DNA of 64,000 bases from Bacteriovoracaceae bacterium (GTDB lineage: Bacteria > Bdellovibrionota > Bacteriovoracia > Bacteriovoracales > Bacteriovoracaceae): NCBI GenBank assembly GCA_947377285.1, contig CANCFT010000002.1, forward strand, positions 124,001-188,000. The letters are read 5' to 3'. The translations under genes and the position numbers were made by a program. Below the pieces are notes generated by a model that had not been told where the DNA came from, did no database searches, and saw only the letters and a program-made list of their open reading frames with translations. Every line of letters starts with the position of its first letter. The first letter of the stretch is position 1. Positions 34,526 to 42,702 of this stretch are shown piece after piece.

Positions 34526-35719
34526 TTATTGTTTTGGTACAAGATAAAAAAGTTTTCCAGTTCTCTTCATTACACCTGCTCGTTGAGCAGCAACATCACC
34601 TTCTCCCATATAAAGATCCACTCTCCCTGGACCTTTAATCGCGCCCCCAGTGTCTTCGTCAAAAACAAGTCTAGGTTTATTTAACCAAGACAAGGGTTCA
34701 CTATCTTCTAGAGAATTAAATTGAGGTTCATCGATATCAAGAAAAGCGAGAGCGCCTTTAGGGAAATACTTTACATCGGTAGCAATTGTTCTCCCATTGC
34801 TGACTTCCATTCCAGCAAAAGTGAGTGCCAAGCTATCGAGCTTTTTAAAAAAAACATAACTAGGATTTTTGTTTAAAATTTTTTGTTGTTCATCTCTTGA
34901 TAAAGTTAATAAATAACTTCGAATTTTTTGCATACTCATTTTTTCAATGGGTATGAATTCTTTTAAATATTTACCTAATGGAAAATACGAAAGGCCGTTT
35001 TGACCGTCATAACCCACTCTCATTTTTTCTCCATTTCCAAAATCGACAACCCCAGATCCTTGAATTTGAATAAAAAATGCATCGAGAGGACTCACCCATG
35101 CCAATTCGAGATTTTGATTTCTTAATTTATTATCTTGATCTATTTCTTGACGATTAAAATAAGGAATAACATTTTTATTTTCTATTCTGCCTTGTAATAC
35201 ACCAGAGAGCTCGAAGGCCCCAAGTTTACTCGCAAAACTTTTCAGCTTAATAGTGATTAAATCAGAAGGAATTGAATAGAGAGGCTGAGAAAATTCATTG
35301 GTTTTTTGATGGGCACCTAAAACCATTGGTTCATAATATCCCGTTGAGAGAATTTCTCCCCATTTTGATTTTCCGTAGACTTCATAAAAATCAAATTGAG
35401 AATTTATCCATGAAATATAATCGTCTTGATGAGTTAGTAATATTTTTAAGCTATTGATATAGTCTGATTTGGAAATTTTAATGGATCCAAAAACCATTGG
35501 GTCATTAACTTGATGAGAATTAGACATCACTTCAATATGTTTTTTTAAAGTATTAAAAAAACTTTCCTTAGATAAACTATCGATTAATTTCTTAGGTGTT
35601 TCTGACTTACGCATTGCCTGGCCGATAGATTTTATAGGCATACGCGAACAACTACTTAAACCAGTAACGAGAAAAGTTACGTAAAAAGCAACGATAATAT
35701 TGGGTATTAGTGATTTCAT
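34526..35719 (-). CDS. mltA: Membrane-bound lytic murein transglycosylase A
   Basis: A 397-residue lipoprotein (from ATG 35719, lipobox VTGLSSC; a longer frame to 35749 exists). The MltA core contains [38 protein letters not shown], and the 3D-barrel catalytic region [19 protein letters not shown] with its Asp. MltA cleaves peptidoglycan to 1,6-anhydromuropeptides on the inner face of the outer membrane, for wall recycling or, in a predator, possibly prey wall entry. A 14-base palindrome (35742-35755) overlaps the upstream alternative start. Downstream lies trmA. Confidence 0.95.
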   Translation of the reverse strand: MKSLIPNIIVAFYVTFLVTGLSSCSRMPIKSIGQAMRKSETPKKLIDSLSKESFFNTLKKHIEVMSNSHQVNDPMVFGSIKISKSDYINSLKILLTHQDDYISWINSQFDFYEVYGKSKWGEILSTGYYEPMVLGAHQKTNEFSQPLYSIPSDLITIKLKSFASKLGAFELSGVLQGRIENKNVIPYFNRQEIDQDNKLRNQNLELAWVSPLDAFFIQIQGSGVVDFGNGEKMRVGYDGQNGLSYFPLGKYLKEFIPIEKMSMQKIRSYLLTLSRDEQQKILNKNPSYVFFKKLDSLALTFAGMEVSNGRTIATDVKYFPKGALAFLDIDEPQFNSLEDSEPLSWLNKPRLVFDEDTGGAIKGPGRVDLYMGEGDVAAQRAGVMKRTGKLFYLVPKQ

Positions 35720-35741
35720 AGCCTCATGATCGCCAATGAAC

Positions 35742-35755
35742 TTTGACATGTCAAA
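35742..35755. repeat. Palindrome upstream of mltA
   Basis: TTTGACATGTCAAA is a perfect 14-base palindrome spanning the alternative upstream mltA start. It might be a dyad operator for mltA or chance; no other copy was seen. Confidence 0.3.
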
Positions 35756-35899
35756 AATCTGCTCAAATCAAATAAAAAAAGGTTTTAAATCCACTATGCT
35801 TAACTGCCGAGGAATACATAAATACTGCTTTTTTTTTAAATCTCACATTAATATTTTTTAACTTTATACGATAAAGAAGCCTCTTTGAAAGGACATCTC

Positions 35900-35989
35900 A
35901 TGAATATTGAAAATTTAATTACACTTACTTTTAAATTTATTTTAAGTATTGCCGCTGGATTTTGTATTAAGTTTTTAATGTTTACTTAA
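35900..35989 (+). CDS. Tiny membrane protein (29 residues)
   Basis: ATG 35900 follows AAAGGA (35888-35893) at six bases. The 29 residues are almost entirely hydrophobic (FKFILSIAAGFCIKFLMF) with a short acidic start (MNIENL). The stop TAA shares TTAA (35986-35989) with the convergent ABC gene, the same arrangement as at five other loci here. The ribosome-binding site and stop arrangement support expression; function unknown. Confidence 0.45.
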   Translation: MNIENLITLTFKFILSIAAGFCIKFLMFT

Positions 35990-36648
35990 GCGTTTTTCAG
36001 TGCTCCATCTGCTAGTTCAATTTTTTTAAGTGCACGGTTGGCAAATTCTTTATCGTGAGTCACGTAAATAACAGTGGTTTTTTTTTCTTTATTAATTTTT
36101 TGAAACAACGTCATAATTCTATCTCCATTATGGCTGTCTAAATTACCAGTGGGTTCATCAGCGAATAGATACTGAGGCGTCATCAGTAATGCCCGGGCTA
36201 TTGCAACTCGCTGTTGCTCACCACCTGAGAGCTGTGAAGGCATACGATGCTCTTTGCCCTCCAAGTCCACTTCTTTTATTAACTCCATTGCACGAAGTTT
36301 GAGAGTCAATTGTAAATTATGCTTCCTGGCCGGCATTAAAACATTTTCAAGGACTGTAAGTTCAGGAAGTAAGTAGTGAAACTGAAAAACAAACCCTATT
36401 TTAGTATTTCTTAATTCATGTATTTCTTTTTGGTTCATTTGTACTAAATCAATTTGGTTATAAAAAATCTTTCCTGAGCTCGCATTGTCCAGGGAGCTCA
36501 TAATATAAAGTAGAGTACTTTTTCCGGAACCTGATCTCCCGACAATTGAGACAAAATCACCGTCATTAATTTCAAGACTAATTCCTTTCAAAACTTCAGT
36601 TGGAGGATTTCCAAAAGATTTTTTTACATCAATTAATTTTATGCTCAT
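35986..36648 (-). CDS. LolD/MacB-type ABC transporter ATP-binding protein
   Basis: A 220-residue ATPase with Walker A GRSGSGKS (37-44), signature QLSGGEQQRVA, Walker B YLFADEPTGNLD and H-loop VTHD. The LolD-specific FVFQFHYLLPELTVLENV is present. It is the last gene of the five-gene 35986-40082 operon and works with the FtsX-fold permease upstream. Confidence 0.93.
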   Translation of the reverse strand: MSIKLIDVKKSFGNPPTEVLKGISLEINDGDFVSIVGRSGSGKSTLLYIMSSLDNASSGKIFYNQIDLVQMNQKEIHELRNTKIGFVFQFHYLLPELTVLENVLMPARKHNLQLTLKLRAMELIKEVDLEGKEHRMPSQLSGGEQQRVAIARALLMTPQYLFADEPTGNLDSHNGDRIMTLFQKINKEKKTTVIYVTHDKEFANRALKKIELADGALKNA

Positions 36649-36660
36649 GTGACTTTCACC

Positions 36661-37917
36661 TTAATCCGCCTCTGATCTAATGATTCCAATTGGAGTTAGT
36701 TTAGAAGCGCCATATGCCGGAATAATGGAAGAGACGAGTGCTGAAATAAAAGCAATACTAAATGCTTTTAGATAAATAGGTGTCTCGAATGAAACTAGCA
36801 TTTTCCCTGTAGATCCCATCATTCTTCCAGAGCCTACACTTAGGGTAGACATAAATAAACACACTCCATAACCTAAGCAGACTCCAATAATCCCACCAAT
36901 AATTCCCAAAATTAATCCTTGATACAGAAAAATTTCTAAAATTTGAAACGACTCAAAACCCAAGGCACGTAAAATCGCAATTTCTTTTTTCTTTTGAGTC
37001 ACTAAAATGGATAAAATATTATAAATTCCAAAGGCTGCAACGACGACTATTGATATGGTCATAAAGTTACGAGTGATATTTTGAATTGTGAATACCGACA
37101 AAGTTGCAGAATTGGCCTCTTCCCAACTTTCAACTTTATCTCTACTAAATTCTCTCCAAAACTCCGAGAGACCTTGGGCCTTATTGACATCAATAAGTTT
37201 TACTCCGATACCAGAAATGCGATTAGCGACACCTTGAAGTTTTTGGATATCAATTAAGCTGGCAAATGCCTGAGTATTATCGATTGCTGCTATTCCTAAA
37301 TTAAACGACCCAATAATTTTGAATGGAGACGATCGCCCCGCTCCAGTAGAAACAATTACGCTCTCTGAAACCCTAGCTCCTAGCCGCCCTAAGAGACCAG
37401 CCCCTAAAATAATTCGGTTGCCTGTGTCGCCAAGATCACTAAATTTTTGTCCCGGTTCCATATAATTTGAAATATTGGATACGCGTATTTCTTGTGAAGG
37501 TTTAGAGCCAATGACTTTACCAGTAATTTCGGTGTCACCACGTTTAAAAATTACTTGAGCAGTTAGCTGAGGTGAGTAAGCATAGATGTCATTGCTCTTA
37601 TCGAATTTATCAAACCATAGCTTAGGATTTTCAATGCTCAACGAATCGCGTCTTCCCGATGGTGGAACTTTCCAAAAACTATGTATATTTTTTTTATAAA
37701 ATAACTCTTCGATATCTTTTCTAGTAATGATTTCTTCTCTGGCCGAAATGCGAACATGGGCTTCATTATTAATTAAACGATCAATAATATAATCTTGAAA
37801 CCCTAACATCATTCCTGAGATCGCAACATAGGCAGTCGTACCTAAAACTATGCCAAGTAAAATTAACAACGTTTGTTTTTTTCGCGCAGTTAAATGTTTA
37901 AGGCTTAAAAAAATCAT
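36661..37917 (-). CDS. FtsX/MacB-fold ABC transporter permease
   Basis: A 418-residue inner-membrane protein: one N-terminal membrane helix (TLLILLGIVLGTTAYVAISGMM), a large periplasmic domain (about 40-275) and three C-terminal helices (SIVVVAAFGIYNILSILVT, FLYQGLILGIIGGIIGVCLG, AFSIAFISALVSSIIPAY) with the conserved EIAILRALG coupling loop. This is the MacB/LolC/E architecture that drives lipid or peptide extrusion by mechanical motion. It overlaps the preceding adaptor gene by four bases (ATGA). The ATPase follows 12 bases later. Confidence 0.92.
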   Translation of the reverse strand: MIFLSLKHLTARKKQTLLILLGIVLGTTAYVAISGMMLGFQDYIIDRLINNEAHVRISAREEIITRKDIEELFYKKNIHSFWKVPPSGRRDSLSIENPKLWFDKFDKSNDIYAYSPQLTAQVIFKRGDTEITGKVIGSKPSQEIRVSNISNYMEPGQKFSDLGDTGNRIILGAGLLGRLGARVSESVIVSTGAGRSSPFKIIGSFNLGIAAIDNTQAFASLIDIQKLQGVANRISGIGVKLIDVNKAQGLSEFWREFSRDKVESWEEANSATLSVFTIQNITRNFMTISIVVVAAFGIYNILSILVTQKKKEIAILRALGFESFQILEIFLYQGLILGIIGGIIGVCLGYGVCLFMSTLSVGSGRMMGSTGKMLVSFETPIYLKAFSIAFISALVSSIIPAYGASKLTPIGIIRSEAD

Positions 37918-38669
37918 TTTTTAGCAGAATCCTTTGGGAGAAAAATTTCATCTTGCACAGTTAATTGGGGCGATAAAATTTCTACAAACTCACTATCGCT
38001 CACACCTATGGTTACTGGGATTTTATCAGGATTTGAGCCTTTTTTAAGTAAAATATGTCCATTAGAAACAGCAGCTAAGGGCAGCAAGATGGCCATTGAT
38101 TTTTTCATCACTTCAATTGATAAGTCAGCATTCATTCCAGGTAAAATATTACTTGGTAAATCTTTTACTTCAACTTGAACTACAAATTCAGCATTTCTCG
38201 GTAAAATTGTTCTTACGACCCCGTGAAAAACTTGTGAGCGAAATGATTCAAATGAAATTTGTACATTTTGACCACTTTTTATTTTTAAAGCTCCTTGTTG
38301 TTCAACTGAAGCTTCAAGATAGAGTTTTGATAATTCAACTAAAGTTAATATACTTTTTTGAGGAGCTACGGTTTCTCCTAGACTAAAGGGAAGATAAGTG
38401 ACGACACCGGAAAATGGAGCTTTATAAACAGTCCCAGAATCATCCATGACAAGAGGCTGTGAGGTTTTGACAATATCACCTTCTTTAACAAAATATTTTT
38501 TAACTGCAGTAAGAACACCTAATTTTAATTCAAAACTGCGTTCAGACTTAACTATCCCAATGGCATAAATACTTTCTGTAATAGCACCTATTTTTGGATT
38601 TAAACTGTTTTTAGTTGAGCAACTTAAAGTTGAAAAGATTATAAATAATGATATAAAAAATAAACGCAT
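37914..38669 (-). CDS. MacA/HlyD-like periplasmic adaptor lipoprotein
   Basis: ATG 38669 is chosen because GAGG lies six bases upstream and it gives a lipobox (LSC, Cys 17); the longer frame overlaps the upstream gene. The 251 residues show the adaptor fold: YAIGIVKSERSFELKLGVLTAVKKYFVKEGDIVKTSQPLV (lipoyl half), APFSGVVTYLPFSLGETV (second half) and the barrel domains. It lacks the usual long coiled coil. It would link the FtsX-fold permease across the periplasm. Confidence 0.85.
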   Translation of the reverse strand: MRLFFISLFIIFSTLSCSTKNSLNPKIGAITESIYAIGIVKSERSFELKLGVLTAVKKYFVKEGDIVKTSQPLVMDDSGTVYKAPFSGVVTYLPFSLGETVAPQKSILTLVELSKLYLEASVEQQGALKIKSGQNVQISFESFRSQVFHGVVRTILPRNAEFVVQVEVKDLPSNILPGMNADLSIEVMKKSMAILLPLAAVSNGHILLKKGSNPDKIPVTIGVSDSEFVEILSPQLTVQDEIFLPKDSAKK

Positions 38670-38689
38670 CGAAAACCTCAAAAAAAAAA

Positions 38690-39463
38690 TCAAAAACCTG
38701 AATACCAATCATACCCTCTTTCCGCCCAGTAATCAGGAGGTCGAGTATCAGAAAAAACAATTCTCCCTATTCGCTTTAAACTTTTTATTCCATATTTAAT
38801 AGGAATAATCAGTCTAAGCGGAGCCCCATTATCATCACTGATTGGTTCTTCATTCATCTCATAAGCTAAAATAGTTTGAGGATGAAGCATAGATTCTATA
38901 TCAATTGAAACATAATACTTTTTATCAGGGGTTTCTAAGCCGACATATTGATAATAAGTTCCATCACTTTTTTTGCCTAGATCATAAAAGGCCATAAAAT
39001 CAGAAAAGCGAGTTCCAGCATATTGAGTGTCTTCACTCCATCCTTCTATACATCTAAATTCTGAAGTGTAACCAATTTTAGGAGTCGATTTAAAAGACGA
39101 TACTGGTAAATTTAATTTTGTTGAACCGCTAATGACTTCAATTGAATAATTTTTTATATCAGCTGATTCTTGAAATTCACTTAAGCCAATATCACCATTA
39201 ACTCTTGGATCTAATCCTTTGAGCGATTTTTTTGTTTTAATAAGATTTAATTTATTGTGAGTGCTTAATTTTGACCATACTTTTTGGTTCCACACAAATG
39301 AATGCCGCAAAAGAACAGGAGTACCATCTATGCGCTCACTGCTATTTTGAATATATTTAAACACAATAATACCCAAAACAAAGCAACAAATCCCAATTGA
39401 AAAAGAAGTTATAAATCGCTTTTTTAAATACCTATGTGTCACTTCAATCTTTTTCAATTTCAT
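38690..39463 (-). CDS. Sulfite-oxidase-fold molybdopterin oxidoreductase, membrane-anchored
   Basis: About 257 residues (ATG 39463; the longer frame starts inside the cytochrome gene). N-terminal helix (FSIGICCFVLGIIVFKY), then the SUOX-fold core with the molybdenum ligand Cys in FRCIEGWSEDTQ and the C-terminal NGAPLRLIIPIKYGIKSLKRIGRIVF and PDYWAERGYDWY. The Tat-like position has KKRFI instead of a twin arginine, so the usual Tat export of the folded molybdoenzyme is uncertain. Its partner cytochrome b is encoded just upstream, overlapping by 20 bases. Substrate unknown (sulfite, methionine sulfoxide or similar). Confidence 0.8.
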   Translation of the reverse strand: MKLKKIEVTHRYLKKRFITSFSIGICCFVLGIIVFKYIQNSSERIDGTPVLLRHSFVWNQKVWSKLSTHNKLNLIKTKKSLKGLDPRVNGDIGLSEFQESADIKNYSIEVISGSTKLNLPVSSFKSTPKIGYTSEFRCIEGWSEDTQYAGTRFSDFMAFYDLGKKSDGTYYQYVGLETPDKKYYVSIDIESMLHPQTILAYEMNEEPISDDNGAPLRLIIPIKYGIKSLKRIGRIVFSDTRPPDYWAERGYDWYSGF

Positions 39464-40082
39464 ACCCCACAGCCATTGCCCTAAAATTATTCCAGCCAGC
39501 TCTTGCAACTTGAATAATATGAACAATGAAAAACAAAACAAAACCAATCATCATTAAAAAGTGTTCAAACCTAGCTGCTTTATAACCACCAAGCATAGAA
39601 GTTAAAAATCCAAGGCTAACCGGCTTATAAATAGCAAGGCCGGAAAGAACCGCACCAGCCCCCATTAAAATCGCCGAAACATAAGCAATCTTCTGAGCGG
39701 CGTTAAACTTCCCTTTTTGGATCGGCTTCACTTTACTTATTTTTAGATCATGAGAAATAACACTTATAGCTTCTGGCCATGTCTTGCGGTCAATAGCTAA
39801 TGACCTCCATTCACTGGATAGTAAGAGATAACTAAAATAAAAAATTCCGTTTCCAACAAAAAACCACATAATAAAAAAATGCCACCCCATTCCTTCAGCT
39901 AGTCTTCCGCGGATTGAGAGAGCCGATGCAAGTTCGTTGGGAATTTTTATGTATTGGTCATTGGCCCAATAAATAAGTATCCCACTCCAAATCATTAGTG
40001 TGAGCATGAAAAAATTGATCCAGTGAGACCAGCGTAGAACTCTCGTAAATTTTTCAGAGATAACTATTTTTTTTTCGCCCAC
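39444..40082 (-). CDS. Cytochrome b561/b6-like membrane subunit
   Basis: A 212-residue four-helix cytochrome b: LRWSHWINFFMLTLMIWSG carries a helix-1 His, GMGWHFFIMWFFV another, and ARFEHFLMMIGFVLFFIVHIIQVARAGW two more, giving bis-His ligation of two hemes. This is the Ni/Fe-hydrogenase/thiosulfate-reductase-type cytochrome b family. It would pass quinol electrons to the molybdo-enzyme encoded next. It is the first gene of the minus-strand operon that ends at 35986. Confidence 0.85.
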   Translation of the reverse strand: MGEKKIVISEKFTRVLRWSHWINFFMLTLMIWSGILIYWANDQYIKIPNELASALSIRGRLAEGMGWHFFIMWFFVGNGIFYFSYLLLSSEWRSLAIDRKTWPEAISVISHDLKISKVKPIQKGKFNAAQKIAYVSAILMGAGAVLSGLAIYKPVSLGFLTSMLGGYKAARFEHFLMMIGFVLFFIVHIIQVARAGWNNFRAMAVGYEIEKD

Positions 40083-40279
40083 ACACCTTCCTTGATTAAC
40101 ATTGGCATTAAAAAGAGAATAAGACTTAATTCATAGTAAAGATATAATCATATAATTAAAAAAACTATGATTCAAATTACTTTATAAAAACAAATTTCCT
40201 ATTTTCTTGTTGTTTGAATTTCTTGCCCTTATATTATTCAAATTGAGACTTCTTTTTTCATTCACCGAGGTACCAATTT

Positions 40280-40654
40280 ATGAATTCAGATCAATACGTA
40301 TTACTTGTTGAAGATGACTTAGATATAAGTGAAGCCATCGAATCAATTCTCATCGATGAACATTACCAAGTTAAATGTGCATATAATGGAAAAGAAGCTC
40401 TCGATTATTTACAGTCTACCAAAAATATCCCCTCTTTGATTCTTCTCGATATCATGATGCCCTGTATGAATGGTTATGAATTCCGCGAAGCTCAACTCCA
40501 TGATCCACGCATTGCCAATATTCCAACAATTGTACTTTCTGCAACTGGTAAACAAGATGTAGCTCAAAAGTTGCATTTTAATGATACTCTCAAAAAACCA
40601 TTGGATTTAAGCACGTTAATTTATTCTGTAGAAAAAAACTTTAAACACCTGTAG
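40280..40654 (+). CDS. Single-domain response regulator
   Basis: A 124-residue receiver: acidic EDD near residue 12, phosphoacceptor D57 (LLDIMMPCMNGYEF), Thr/Ser in VLSATG and Lys in LKKPLDL. No output domain and no kinase next to it, so its partner is elsewhere. GAGG lies upstream of ATG 40280. Divergent from the cytochrome operon across a 197-base AT-rich gap with nothing else that I can name. Confidence 0.92.
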   Translation: MNSDQYVLLVEDDLDISEAIESILIDEHYQVKCAYNGKEALDYLQSTKNIPSLILLDIMMPCMNGYEFREAQLHDPRIANIPTIVLSATGKQDVAQKLHFNDTLKKPLDLSTLIYSVEKNFKHL

Positions 40655-40726
40655 TCTTTTTATTGTGTCCAAATCTTAAAAATCTGTTAAATTCAATCTT
40701 AAACTAATTCAACTAAAAGATTTCCA

Positions 40727-41890
40727 ATGGCAAAAAAACAACTTCAATCTGGTCTAATATTAAGTGGTATCGCTCCCAATATTTTATTAAAAAATGTTGA
40801 AAATACAGTGCCTTTTTTATTCAAAGGAGCTCTCAACACAACAGGATCAGAACGGGCATTTTTGGCCAAACTTATCTTCTATAAAAAAAATTTGAACCTG
40901 CTCAAAAATATTGACCTCGCCGAATATTTTCACATTTGCCTTTCTGCTCATTGGGCCACGGCCGGAACCTTTGTTCCAACAGATGTCGATAACCAAATTA
41001 GAGAAGGATTGTGGAAGCATGGTGAAATTGGAAAACATATTGAAAAAATGGCCAAGCTCACAATCGCCGCTTGGTCTTGGGATTACTCTCAAGTGACAAA
41101 TCGCAAATCTTATAATCTCTCTAATGGGCAAGTGATGAGTACTCATGAAGGTACTTGGTTAAGTGTAGCCATTGGTGCTTATTGTGCTCTCATCAAAAAT
41201 AAAAAAACTGAATTGGCTCACGCAGTTGCCGAGACAATTATTGCAGAGGCCCAAAAAGAAGAAAAACTTTTAATAGAGTTGAGAGAAAAAAGAGACCATG
41301 TGAATTTTTTGCGATCAAGTGCTTTAATGGCCCATAATTTTGGAGACCTTGACCGGGTCATTGACCAATGGCAAATGAGTGAAGACGACCCATTTAGAAA
41401 ACGTATCTATAAATTAGGTCATCAGTTAAATCCTGCTCACTCTCCTATTCTCGTGTTTGCTGGACATGTGAATAAACAATTTCTCTCTGTCGAAAATCAT
41501 CGCCATATGTCTTTGCGCCAACCAAAATGTTTAAGGAGCTCTGAAAAATATTTAGTTCCGGTAGGTCCATTTATGGATGATTGGGGAGAGAGTTTAGGAG
41601 GAGAGACCAATCTCTCCAATGCAGATAAAGCAGAAATCATCAGTGCTTTTTTTGAAGGTTATAAAAGACAAGACCAAGCTTTTGGTTATATTAGGGCCTT
41701 TCGTGGATTGATTAGTCAATTGCCAGAAGGGCTAACAACTCTTGAATCTCAAATGCCGTTTGATTTAGTCTTAGAAATAAAGAACTCACCATTTTATAAA
41801 TCTGCTCAAATTTCTAAAAGTGAATTTGAGCAGAATTTAGCTGATCGATTTTATCAGTTCAAAAGTCCATTATTAGATTTTCAATTTTAA
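40727..41890 (+). CDS. Large protein of unknown family, His-rich helical segments
   Basis: A 387-residue soluble protein with no signal peptide. It contains several helix-like segments with conserved-looking His, Asp, Glu and Trp: HFICLSAHWATAG, SQVTNRKSYNLSNGQVMSTHEG, REKRDHVNFLRSSALMAHNFGD, FAGHVNKQFLSVENHRHM. Such spaced His/Glu could bind metal or heme. Its stop shares TTAA with the convergent lipoprotein gene. I recognise no family and give no function. Confidence 0.65.
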   Translation: MAKKQLQSGLILSGIAPNILLKNVENTVPFLFKGALNTTGSERAFLAKLIFYKKNLNLLKNIDLAEYFHICLSAHWATAGTFVPTDVDNQIREGLWKHGEIGKHIEKMAKLTIAAWSWDYSQVTNRKSYNLSNGQVMSTHEGTWLSVAIGAYCALIKNKKTELAHAVAETIIAEAQKEEKLLIELREKRDHVNFLRSSALMAHNFGDLDRVIDQWQMSEDDPFRKRIYKLGHQLNPAHSPILVFAGHVNKQFLSVENHRHMSLRQPKCLRSSEKYLVPVGPFMDDWGESLGGETNLSNADKAEIISAFFEGYKRQDQAFGYIRAFRGLISQLPEGLTTLESQMPFDLVLEIKNSPFYKSAQISKSEFEQNLADRFYQFKSPLLDFQF

Positions 41891-42531
41891 CGTCTACAAG
41901 CTCCAACAAAATCATTGATTTTCTCTGTCTCAGAGCCCTGGCCGGTAAATTGTCCTAAGGCTTCACCCTTATCTGCTTTTTGAAATTCAAAACTTATATT
42001 TCTATCCGTGGTACGAAAATGAAAAAGAACCTCTCGTCGTCCATGAATTGTGACTTGTTCATCTTTACAAACAATTGAACACGACTCAGGTTTTTCGCAA
42101 ATTTTTTGACAGTGGTTTTCAGTAAGAGTCACTGTGCAATCTTCTAAATCATTATATCGAGACGTCTCAGAGACATCAGTTCGAATGAATCCTTTAAGGT
42201 CAAAAGGTTGGTTAATACTGTTATGAGAAATAAAAATTGGCCCATTTGCGGGAATATGTAAGTCGCTACTGCTTTTAATGGGTAGTGAGATTGTCTCTCT
42301 ACCGGTAAGTTTTAAAGTATAGTTTTTATCACTTAAAAAAGTTAATTGAGCATTGTATAAATCTGGTTGAATTTGGATTTCAGTCGTTTTTAAATTCAGA
42401 AATCCTGATTTCTTTTTTGCGGCCATCGGCAATTTTAAGTCTAAGTGGCCCCCCACATTTACACATGAAGAAAGCATTACTGTAAGCAACATTTTACTTA
42501 AAAAACTTTTAAGACTTTTAAAACTATTCAT
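41887..42531 (-). CDS. Cys-rich lipoprotein, unknown family
   Basis: A 214-residue lipoprotein (MLSSC, lipid Cys about 23). The mature part is beta-rich with a Cys cluster at about 130-155 (DCTVTLTENHCQKICEKPESCSIVCKD) that probably forms disulfides, plus a final GACRR. A strong sigma-54 promoter candidate (42598-42584) and an inverted repeat lie upstream. No family recognised. Confidence 0.65.
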   Translation of the reverse strand: MNSFKSLKSFLSKMLLTVMLSSCVNVGGHLDLKLPMAAKKKSGFLNLKTTEIQIQPDLYNAQLTFLSDKNYTLKLTGRETISLPIKSSSDLHIPANGPIFISHNSINQPFDLKGFIRTDVSETSRYNDLEDCTVTLTENHCQKICEKPESCSIVCKDEQVTIHGRREVLFHFRTTDRNISFEFQKADKGEALGQFTGQGSETEKINDFVGACRR

Positions 42532-42555
42532 TTATTTCCCCCACATGATAAAACT

Positions 42556-42571
42556 GTTAACCTCGGTTAAC
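42556..42571. promoter_or_regulatory. Inverted repeat (operator-like) near transcription start
   Basis: GTTAACC-TC-GGTTAAC: seven-base arms with a two-base centre. It lies just downstream of the minus-strand sigma-54 promoter (42598-42584), so it would overlap the transcription start of the lipoprotein gene. A repressor site is possible. Confidence 0.4.
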
Positions 42572-42583
42572 GACTTGGTATAA

Positions 42584-42598
42584 GCAAGGCCCGCGCCA
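42584..42598 (-). promoter_or_regulatory. Near-perfect sigma-54 promoter, minus strand
   Basis: On the minus strand: TGGCGCG (42598-42592), four bases, TTGC (42587-42584), then T. One mismatch to TGGCACG-N4-TTGCW. GG and GC are ten bases apart. It is 52 bases before the lipoprotein start at 42531. Confidence 0.7.
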
Positions 42599-42702
42599 AG
42601 AATGTAAACCTACTTTTAATAAGAAGACGCATGGCGCCTACAGAGTCAAAATGTCACTGGGGCCATTTTTATCTAGAAACAAATGAAAGACTGGAGTCTA
42701 AA

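Noticed and set aside
35728..35742. GG-N10-GC on the minus strand near mltA
   Set aside because: It lies too close to the preferred start 35719 and has a poor -12 box.
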